Shown: positions 55,391 through 64,000 of the stretch, piece after piece
Position numbering within the stretch: position 1 is the first letter of the stretch
How the letters are laid out: the number at the start of each line of letters is the position of its first letter
Source of the DNA: Lunularia cruciata
Taxonomy: Eukaryota > Streptophyta > Marchantiopsida > Lunulariales > Lunulariaceae
Length of the DNA: 64,000 nt
Assembly (NCBI GenBank): GCA_948567375.1
Contig: OX419762.1
Coordinates: 5,462,001-5,526,000 of the forward strand
Direction: 5' to 3'
Translations under genes and position numbers: made by a program
Notes under the pieces: generated by a model
What the model was told of the DNA's origin: nothing
What the model saw: only the letters and a program-made list of their open reading frames with translations
Database searches by the model: none

Positions 55391-56879
55391 AACTTTACGA
55401 GACAAGAAAGATCTTTGGGAAAGTACATCACTTAGAAGAAATTAATTAAAGGTTAGTGGCACATTGAAAATTAGTTTAAATAACATCTAGGAAAATCATT
55501 TAAGGAAGAGGAGCCAATTGGCAATTACGGCATGGACTGCAAAGGAAGCGGTGATTGCAATTAGTATAGTGTTTTAGGGTAGAAGAGAAAATCATTTTAG
55601 GGTTAGATCAAGATATATAAGGGAGGAATGCCTTCCTTTGGAGCTTGCTAGTTGGGATAACAAGGTATAGAAGGATTTCCAATGACAAGAAACAATAGGA
55701 ACTATGACTCGTAGTAACTACAAGAAGGCTTGGTGGTGTAACTATAAGAATTGATCATTTTTCATCTCCATAAGATTACAGATCTTATTTTGTGACATAT
55801 GGTTGCAATTATTTATTTATTTATTTATTTTATCAAGTCATACTTGGCTATACACATGGTAAGAATAGATAAGCATTATTTTTTTGTTTGAATATGTTTT
55901 GTTGACTATAAGAATTGGTGCTCCTTGCCTACTTGTCGCACTACTAGGGCTAGAAGGTGGTTGTGCTAGGGACCTACATCTTGCAGAAAACAATCAAACA
56001 TTGAGTGACATACCATGGAAGCCAAAGGGCTTGTGGGGGTGATAGATCCTTGAGCCACTTCCTATGGTAAGTGCCTATGGGAAGTTCAGCCTCTTTGCGG
56101 GACTACAACCACCCACAAGAACCTAGATTGTAGTTTCTCCCCATAGAAAATAGATGGTCTGCCATGCAAGTCATGTATTGTCATTCCTTGCCTCCTTGTA
56201 GCTGCCCATATTCCCCAATACAAGACTGAACTAACCTCACCACATTTCTAATGCAATTGCCAGTTGAGATGTATGTCCTCTTCAGACCATTCTACAATGC
56301 ACCCTGGCCGTGTCTATCCCTTGCCACCCCACAAGGCCATGGTGATTTTCAGTTTGGGGATGCATTACCTCCTCCTCTTACAAGTAAGAAAATTTTAAGT
56401 TCGGGGATACAATACATCTAATATGCACACACAAAAATTTAAGTGCAAAGAAAGCATCACCTCCTAACCATATAACATTCCAATTGATGAGAAACACCTT
56501 TTCCTAAGGAAACCCATTTACTTTAACTTCACATGATCCAGCAATGCACACTCCTACAACAACACCTATTTCATATCTTGCAATCTAGCTTTAATGACTT
56601 CCAAAGTAGGAGTAGGAAATAATTGCATACCTCTTGGAATGGTAGTGTTCACAAGACAATAAGACTTTGAGTTGTTTGTACAAATTTTTGAACATTTTTC
56701 CAGGGCACAAAATGTTTCAATAGTTTTGCACAATATTGGTTTAGTGGCCTCAGCCCTTCCATGAGAACAAGCTATGCATTGACATGAGCAAAGGACAAAA
56801 AAATACATCTCACTTGGACAACAAGAACAACTTAGGGACTAAATAAACCAACTTTGCAAAGGATAAAATGAAACCGTAT
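55391..56879. other. Unassigned region, perhaps E leader
   Basis: 1.5 kb. Contains a TATA-like gatatataaggg near 55610 and an (ATTT)n microsatellite at 55807-55832. A duplicated phrase, agtttggggatgcattac near 56355 and agttcggggatacaatac near 56398, resembles the purine-rich phrase of Tat/Athila elements. No coding region was recognised; the left boundary of E was not found. Confidence 0.4.
55807..55832 (+). repeat. (ATTT)n microsatellite
   Basis: About six ATTT units in a row. Confidence 0.9.
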
Positions 56880-57750
56880 AGGCATTTATTCAAAGGTTTC
56901 AATACATATCTTTAATGATCACACCAGCTCTAGATCCTGCAATGGCACTCAAGTGGTTTAAGGACACTCTACTTTAGGATATTTAGACGTTTCTAATCTA
57001 CAACAAGGCTACAACTTTAGCCCAAGCATTCAAGAAGCACGTTGTTGAGCTCAAGCAAACAAGCAGGACATGGCCTTATCAGATCCATGCTCTATTATAC
57101 TTGGCTTGATGGGTAGTGTAATGAATAACCTCTTTTCTACCTTTCAGGATTCTTGTGATCTAACTATCTCTATGGAGGAACTGCCGTAATTGCATCGGGC
57201 CTGTATGTGGTATCGCAATTAGTGCCTATAGACAATCAGCTGCCCACAATTTCTCCCATAGTTCTACCCATATCTCCTTTGGTGCTACCTATTCCCATAG
57301 CTACCTTGGGTCCCACAACAACTACTAAAATAGAGGATATCCTAGTCAAGTTGAAATGCCTTGAGAATCTTCACTTAGCACAACAATCCCAAGAAAGAAA
57401 CCTTTTTAACATTGCCACCAGGGGAGAAATCTCTTGTACACAATGTATGGATGCAAGCACACCAATGTCTAGTGTGCTACCCCAAATATTCCAAATTTTT
57501 GCATCCATTATGGAAGGTATAGGCACACAATGACAAATTGCAAAACACTATGAATGCACAAAGAACCTTGAGAGGAGAGAAACATGTGGTGGACACTATC
57601 TTGTAGCAAAACACCTTCAACCAACACTCACAAGATCCACCCTTCTAAAGAGGAAGAGGAAAATTGACAAGGACATAGACAGATTGACCTTGACATGCAT
57701 TGTCACATTTGTAGTGAAAATCACTATGCAAACCAATGCTCCAACAAACC
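56880..57750 (+). pseudogene. E gag region with zinc knuckle
   Basis: Blocks ALDPAMALKWFKDTLL (near 56925-56975) and TTLAQAFKKHVVELKQTSR (57010-57070) are typical of gag in Tat/Athila elements. A knuckle CHICSENHYANQC (C-x2-C-x4-H-x4-C) is at 57700-57740. An open piece at 57207-57533 lies between and is Pro/Ile/Leu-rich at its start. Degraded. Confidence 0.7.
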
Positions 57751-58348
57751 AGCATGTTGAATGTTTTTCTCTAGAGCTCATACTATGGCACAATGTCCAA
57801 AATTCCAAAACTTTATCACTCAAGCATACTAAAGTGCCCATATAGAATGAACCCAATACCCTTGGCCCCAACAAAAACATGCATTTCATTATAGTTGAAG
57901 AAATTCCTACTATAAGAGAGACTATATCAATTAAGGATGGTATGCCATAAGAGGCTAATGTCTTCCTCACATTCTGCACTTCTATGATTCTTGATCCGGC
58001 TAATTATTCAGGCCCAAACATCTACTCCTTTATGAATTTGAAAACAAGCTTGTATAGGATGAAACAATGCAAATTGTCCTAAAAATGTACATGGCCATAA
58101 TTTCTATGTTTGATACCTTGGCAAAGTAGCTACCTACTTCTTTTACCCACAACTACAATATTATTGCCAATTTGGCTAACACCCAAGCCAACATTACTAT
58201 CAAAAAACTTTGCAAGGTATCTTTTATCAAACACAAGAGCTTCAAAGCTTCCTTTGGAAGAAGAAACCTGTTGTGCGTTTCAAGGACCCACTCATTGAGA
58301 AATTTCTCCTACATGAATGTAGTTCCATAGACCCCTTCCCCCTCCTCT

Positions 58349-58360
58349 CCCCCCCCCCCC
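58349..58360 (+). repeat. Poly-C run
   Basis: Twelve C in a row, just before the solo B LTR. Confidence 0.9.
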
Positions 58361-58392
58361 ATTGCATCCAACTATAGGATGCCTATCAACTT

Positions 58393-58802
58393 TGTAACAA
58401 TATGGAGTTTAGTGACATAGTTAGTAAGGCTAATGAAGTAAAGAATAAGCCAAATTAGCTTAGAATATTCTAGAAGCATCTAGGAAGCTTCTTGGGAAGC
58501 TTCCCAACTAATTAACTTGTGCCTCAAGTAGGTAGCTTCTAGAAGCTTCTAACTAGCTTAGCTTGCATGCCAAGTAGACGGTTTCTAGAATGAGGTTTCT
58601 TGAGAAGCTTCCTAGTTAACTTGGCTTGCACTCTAAGAAAATAGCTTAGGAAGCTTCTTGAGAAGCTTCTCAAGGGATTTGTATGTTACCTATAAATACC
58701 AAAGCCAAAGCTCATGCTAGGCATTTGGAGTTTTCCCTCATTCAAGCATCCCAATGTGAGCTTCTATTCTCTTATTTCTCTCCTCGGTCTTGGTCTTTTA
58801 CA
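58393..58802 (+). mobile_element. Solo family B LTR in E
   Basis: 410 bp, TGTAACAATATGG...GTCTTTTACA. Flanks aactt (58388-58392) and aaatt (58803-58807) match at four of five. The primer site does not follow, so no internal region is left. Nearest to the B-main LTRs in sequence. Confidence 0.9.
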
Positions 58803-59150
58803 AAATTTGACTACAAGCAGCACACACACTACCTTTTATGATATAGTGCCAATGGATTTCCATGTGTTGTACAACCTAATTCACAACCCTAATTTTCTAG
58901 TAACAATCAAGTGCAATGTAATCCCAACTTGTCAAATTGATTTGGGGTCCTTAGTAAATATCATGACCAAAGGAGTGATGCAAATGCTAGGATCCAAAGG
59001 CACGACTAAGACTTCCACACTTCTTCAAATGGTTGATCAAAGGAGACACCATTTGGTACAAATGTCAATAAAAGTACCTATACTCATTGGCACGCAAACC
59101 TTCTTGGTGGATCATTTGATCACGGATATGCCTCCTCTTGGCTAATTTCC
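58803..59150 (+). pseudogene. E retropepsin-like protease region
   Basis: The open piece to 59145 reads NPNFLVTIKCNVIPTCQIDLGSLVNIMTKG (seen as shorter blocks), where IDLGSLVNIM fits the active-site region D-x-G-[SA]-x-x-N-[IL]-M of Tat/Athila proteases. It is followed by a QMVDQRRHH region and VPILIGTQTFLVD. Degraded. Confidence 0.7.
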
Positions 59151-60189
59151 ACTTTTATTGTGAGTTCCTTGGTTGGTAGATGTAGATCTTATCAGGTTAG
59201 TTAACTTTAAGGAGGAAATCAAACCACATGGTCCTTTTAATGTACCCTACATAGAACACTTCTAGCTTTGATTATGAGGGTGAGCCAAGTTTTACCTTTG
59301 ATGCATGGAACGTTTCTCATGCTTAGAATGATGAGGAGATCATGGATACCATTACTAACTACTTATTCATAACTATAGAAGAGATGAGCAAATATGTAAT
59401 ATCCAAGGATACAAAGATGATATATTCATTTGCTCCTTCCTCCACAACCTCCCCATATCACAAGATGTTTTTAGCAAGCCTATTTCCACAATCTTCTCCA
59501 CAATGCTCTTAGATTTTGGCAACAACTCCTTCCAATTAATGGATGACCTCTTACATCATAGAATGTTCATGTTGTTGCATACTAGGGAGCATGCTTGTGC
59601 TACCTTGCCAACATCCTACTACTATATCAATAATGATATTAATTGCCAAGACAAAGAAATGGATGAGGAATGCTTCTTTCTTGATCAAGCTCTTTTGGAT
59701 GACATTATTATTCCTTAATACAATAATAGAAAGACTGTAGTAAACCATAAAATTCCTACCATGCATGCCAAGGAAAAGAGTTCACTATCTTATACCATTG
59801 TGGGTAAACAAGACTGGCAAGTTAGTGAAACCATGAGAAAGAAAACAAAGAGATTGGAAAAAGAGCATGAGGTCAACCAAATAATACTTGACAAAGAGTT
59901 GCAACCCTATATTTTGGGATAAACCTTTGGATCACTTACAAGTAATCAATGAATTTGGGATCCAAATATTTCTTGTATAGAGAAGACTCCAAAAAATGTC
60001 AAAATTAGCACAAATTTGGACATTTGAATAGCTCACATACCAAGAACTCTTTTGCAAGTTTTGGGATTTTTTGCTTGTGATTACATGGAACTTATTTGGA
60101 TATGAACCCAAAAACATGTCAATAGTGTATACTACATGTGGATGCCAATCCAATCCAATCTAAACTATATAGGTTGAATCTTACCTTCT
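59151..60189 (+). other. E protease-RT linker
   Basis: 1.0 kb. Open piece 59503-59718 (LLDFGNNSFQLMDDLL) is part of the element's polyprotein linker. The rest is degraded and shows no named domain. Confidence 0.5.
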
Positions 60190-60660
60190 CTCAAATATCA
60201 AAGAAGAGCTAGATAAACTACTCAAGTGTGGGTTTATATATCTCAATGGCAAAATGGAGTGGGCTCTACCAATTTTAGTATTCTCCAAAAAGGATACAAG
60301 AAAGATATGGATTTGCATGGATTGTTTTAAGCTAGATTCCTAGACTATCTTGGATCTCTTTTCAATTCCATTCACATTTCTCAACAAGGCAGCCTATAGT
60401 AAGTGTTTTTCCTTTATAGATGGCTACTCTAAATACAACCAAATTGCTATTGCCCCAAAAGATCAATACAAAACCACATTTATAACCAAGTGGAGAACTT
60501 ATGCCTACCAAGTAATGCCATTCAAACTACATAATGTGCTTGCAACATTCCAATGTTACATGATGAATTCCTTTTGAGACATACAAATGGAGCTTGAGCT
60601 CTACCTTGATGATGTGTGTATGCCTAGTTCCCACAATGATCATGTTTGAGTACTATGAGC
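60190..60660 (+). pseudogene. E reverse transcriptase region
   Basis: Blocks in order: KCGFIYL (near 60222), KIWICMDC (60303-60325), FSFIDGYSKYNQIAIAPKDQ (60408-60467), TTFITKWRTYAYQVMPF (60474-60525) and the catalytic YLDDV (60604-60618). Degraded. Confidence 0.8.
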
Positions 60661-61260
60661 AATTATTTTCAATCTCATGTGGAGCCCTCTTAAGCTATCT
60701 ATTCTAAGAAAATGGCATCATGATAGACCCAAAAAAATCTAGGTTATCTCACAATTGCACGTACTTGCAACCATACATGACCTTTGATGTTTCTTAGGCT
60801 ATATGGGATACTATCAAAAGTATGTCCATATGTACACTAAGATCATATCTAAGCTCATTGGATTGCTACATTCCACAATGGAATTTTTTGGAAAGATCAA
60901 TGCATAAAAGCTTTTGAGACATTGAAAGTGAAATTGGCCATAACGCTAAATCTTATAGCACCCAAGTGGGAATTCAACTTCCATGTCTTCATTAAACCTC
61001 AAACATTGTGATGAGCATTTTCCTAGCTGAATATAATGAGCAATAGCAAAATTGAATCATCTTTGATGCTAGCCAATAGCTTAGCTCTATAGAAAAAATT
61101 TACTCCATGAACAAACAAGAATGTCTCAACATGATTTTCATGGTGCAAAAATTTCAACACTTTCTTAAGCAATAGTTTTGTGTTCCATGTAAATCATAAA
61201 GCTCTCAAAATACATCATCAACAAACCTTGCCATGCAAGATGACTCATCTGATGGATGTT
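60661..61260 (+). pseudogene. E connection and RNase H region
   Basis: The post-RT segment is near 60780-60870, then AFETLKVKLAITLNLIAPKWEF (two blocks, 60908-60980) and HVNHKALKY near 61190-61215. Cut by D6 at 61261. Confidence 0.7.
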
Positions 61261-64000
61261 TGTGACAACCCAACAAGTATGACTTTTGTAGTAATCAACA
61301 AGAACAGCTTGTTCCTATAGAGATATGAGTAAAAAATGGTCAAATACAAAAAAAAGTCAGCAATGAGTTCTTCTTGATTTCTTCCTTAGTCTCTTGGCTA
61401 AAAACCACACCTAGAAGAGAATAATAAGTGCTCAATTTGCAATCTTGTCACAAATCATAACACCCATAATCACAATTCATCAATGTCTTTCCAAACCAAT
61501 CTTAATTGTGACGATTCAATTCTTCTCAAAGAAAGCTACTTCACCATGAATGAATTCACCTTGGAATTGTGTTCCACCCTCCTATTGAAGGCACAACTTC
61601 CTCAATAAAATTTGCTTTGTATTTAGGTTCTTCCTTCAGACTACTCCAAAGTTTATGTAAATCTGATCTAACTAAATCTAAGCTCCAACTCACATTATCT
61701 TCTATTTCTAATATCTTCCTTTCTATCCTCTCTCTCAAGAAAATCAAAAGATTATTCAGTTTAGTGTCCTTTGCCTTTCTATTCCTTGTCCCCTATACCA
61801 ACAACTTCAACTCGTGCAGTCAAGCTTGCTCCAACTTTACTTTGGCTTCTATACTTAACATTGCCTTCATCCTCCCAATGATCTCTCATATCATATAACC
61901 ACAAGTTCTCTCCACCTTCAGCTCTTCATAATACATCTGCAATTTGTCTTTGTACTCAACCGCCATCATCTTCTTCTTCTTTGCATACTAAGCAATCTGG
62001 CCTTTTGCACTTCTTACCAGACCTCACAATCTTTCCTCCTCTTGGTTTCTACTTGTCAACTCTCTTTGCCATGCTTGATCTTTCTTCACTACACTTGATC
62101 TTCAACATTCCAAATCTTACTCCATTATTACTGCAATAGCTTTTGAGTGTATCATTTTAATGTATGCTTCACCAATTTTGATCTTCATTTTCTCAAATGT
62201 TGCCTTCTGATTCTTCAATTCTTTGGGTTGATAGTCAAGCTCTCTCCTGTGCTTTTCAAAACTTTCTTGCAAGTTCTCAAGAATCCTCTTCCAAAGTACT
62301 ACATCCACCCAAAGGTCTTCAGCTTCTTCTTCTCTTTGGGTTAACTTCTCCTTCAAATCTTAAGCTTCTTTGCTAAGATACTTCATCACCTTCAACTCAT
62401 TCGTCACCTTTGGATGATCTTTTTGTATCTCCTCCTTCTTCTTTTGCAATAACAAAGGACAAATGATCACCAAAAAATACTCTACTCCATTGAAATCTTT
62501 TACCTTGTCCTTGTGGTCTTTGTACTTAACTTTGGCAGGCAAAGCCTTCTTCAGTGCCTTACCCCTTGAAGTCATAATCTTCTTACCTTCAACATCATTT
62601 CTTTTTAGCTTTCTTCTTCATCCTTTACTCAACTTGGACCTATAGTTATAGTCTATATTCTCTCTGTGACCTCTCTTCCTTTTGGACCACCACCTTTGGT
62701 TCTTCTTCTCACTCTTCTTCCATCTCCACTACAAATAATTGCAAATAGGAGACATCTCCTCCTTCCATATGATCTATCACCGTATGGAATTGCTCATTTT
62801 ATTCTATAGACACTTTGTCCATTGACTGCTGAACTTTGGGCTCACCTTCATTCTTGCTTGACTCCCTATTCTACAAAGTGAGTTCATCTTCTTCCTCCTT
62901 AGAGTCTTCTCCCTTGGACTCAGCCTCACCTTCAAATTCTGCTCCCAAAGATAGGTACATCACCACTACCTTGCCTCTTGTATTCAAATTTTTTGTCTTC
63001 CATGGCTAAACAAGTGACACCTCTTTGGGTCTATTCCACTTCTACATCTTTGGGATGGTCAGTGACACTCTCTTCTTTTGTCCCATCTTGGCAAAGTGTT
63101 CATTGCTTGCCGAAATTTGCAAGATATATGTTGCTTGTTTGCATCCGTCTCTCCATGAAGATTTGGGTGGAAATGCAAAACCATTCTCTATTTCTCCTCT
63201 GTCATCAGCAAGTTTAATCCCAAAATAAAAGTGTGTTGAAAATGGTATGAAGTAGTGGAGCAACATATCTATCCTCCAATTGACAATCATTTGTCTTGTC
63301 TATTGGTGAAAGCACTTCACTCAATTCACCTTTTCCTCTACAAACATTTGATGAAAGAACACCGCTTGATTCATCATCACATATGTCATTTGCTTGAGTT
63401 TGAACATCACCATTAGAGTCCCAAAATAATTTTGCCTTATTGGGCCCTAATAGGTATCTACCTTGTAACCATCGTTGGTTGTGGAGTGCTGAAGGAGTTT
63501 CTTACTTCTACTTTGTGATTTCTTTTGAAGCATCACTCTTCCAATAGAAGGTGACTCTATCCGTGTCTCTTGCTTCCTTTCCCAAGGCTAACAACCCAAT
63601 TTGACTCTATCCATTGAGCCAAATTCCCTCTCTTCTCCACTACTTTGGGGCAATCCTCACAATTACTGGCAGCTATCTCTACCATGAACCCTGGAAAACT
63701 CAAGTTCCAATTCCAAAAATATAATCCAAAGTCTACTCAAGATTTTGATCCATGGCACTACAATCTAACCTCCAATTGCTAGACTCCTCAGTGTGAGTGA
63801 GGAGCTCTTTTTGCTACCCTTGTTTGCCATCATGTGCTAATGGATTTTAGGTCATTTGAACACTATACCCTCTCCTTGGTGTGATCCTAACTCCCTTTGG
63901 TCATTTGGCTTTGTGACTCACATTCCTTCAAGATGACTACTAAGAGGAACATGATATCTTCTTGACATTTTAGATTTCCCTTTATAGTGGTCCATGATGC
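61261..64000 (-). mobile_element. D6: family D unit, cut by the window end
   Basis: Minus strand. Starts tgtgacaaccc at 61261 (complement of the D end), with left flank atgtt (61256-61260); the other end is outside. It carries the 3' part, the coiled-coil half of the D gene (minus, about 61556-62575) and the PP-HYF-PF-THFYFG block (minus 63042-63290). Region 63400-64000 continues the first half of the gene. More diverged than D2 and D4; several breaks. Confidence 0.85.
61556..63290 (-). pseudogene. D gene in D6
   Basis: Minus-strand open pieces. HYFIPFSTHFYFGIKL with ATYILQISASNEHFAKMGQ is in 63042-63290. A Lys/Glu-rich part with YFLVIICPLLLQKKKEEI is in 62360-62575. The coiled coil (KHRRELDYQPKELKNQKA) is in 62117-62356. 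A helical piece is in 61556-61747. Same order as D2. Degraded. Confidence 0.7.

Larger units (their letters stand above)
56880..61260 (+). mobile_element. E: Tat/Athila-like Ty3/gypsy element, partial
   Basis: Plus-strand fossil: gag 56880-57540, zinc knuckle 57691-57742, linker, protease 58860-59150, RT 60190-60660, RNase H 60870-61260. It hosts a solo B LTR (58393-58802) and is cut by D6 at 61261, so integrase and 3' LTR are not in the window. RT blocks (FSFIDGYSKYNQIAIAPKDQ; YLDD) resemble Tat/Athila rather than chromoviruses. Strongly degraded with many breaks; old. Confidence 0.75.

Noticed and set aside
55807-55832. (ATTT)n as the tail of a LINE or SINE
   Set aside because: No LINE endonuclease/RT or SINE promoter boxes upstream and no flanking duplication seen.
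56566-56808. Minus-strand 80-codon frame in the E leader
   Set aside because: Opposite strand to E, no domain, no related copy; a chance frame.

Overview
The window looks like intergenic DNA from a large, retrotransposon-filled land-plant genome (gymnosperm or fern/lycophyte rather than a compact angiosperm; this is inference). I found no intact host gene, tRNA, rRNA or CRISPR array. Nearly everything that can be named is a fossil LTR-retrotransposon of the Ty3/gypsy order, or a related unit. Evidence for a plant source is the primer sites matching initiator tRNA-Met, chromodomain-type tails (EATWEP/DATWEP), 5-bp target duplications and dense nesting. Family letters A-F are my own labels. All boundaries, alignments and divergences were read by eye.

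Layout. 1-956 is a pyrimidine-rich degenerate repeat. 1209-2919 is the 3' part of a family A chromovirus (A1). 2920-3086 is a scrap of family B integrase. 3087-20856 is a deep nest: A3 (+) has its 5' LTR split by B-outer (-, 3579-15596); B-outer is split by A2 (+, 5727-12167); A2 is split by a family C LTR (6834-7806); and that LTR holds a piece of family D (about 7035-7748). 20857-21271 is family F gag (F3). 21272-45474 is F1 (-), about 9.7 kb once its guests are removed. Its guests are a solo C LTR (22576-23265), B-main (-, 27883-37945, itself hosting two D units) and D2 (39364-43148). 45475-47511 is unidentified AT-rich DNA. 47512-48730 is an F2 fragment. 48731-53865 is unidentified sequence hosting D4 (49767-53464). 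53866-55390 is the 5' part of a B element (+). 55391-56879 is unassigned. 56880-61260 is a Tat/Athila-like element E (+) hosting a solo B LTR. 61261-64000 is another D (-) that runs off the window.

Two things stand out. First, F1 carries, between protease and reverse transcriptase, a degraded but recognisable C5-cytosine DNA methyltransferase domain (motifs I, IV, VI, VIII and a IX/X-like end in order), and a possible PHD-like tail after integrase. Second, family D units are self-contained TG...CA units up to about 3.8 kb. They have perfect 5-bp target duplications, no paired terminal repeats and no pol. They carry a single gene for a protein with a Transposase_32-like first half and a coiled-coil second half. 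The simplest reading is giant solo LTRs with a gene in U3.

Relative ages. B-main LTRs differ at roughly 5% of positions. B-outer and A2 LTR pairs differ at roughly 15-20%. Nesting order gives A3 > B-outer > A2 > C2 (> D5) and F1 > B-main > D1 > D1n. D units kept perfect target duplications and more CpG, so they are among the younger arrivals.
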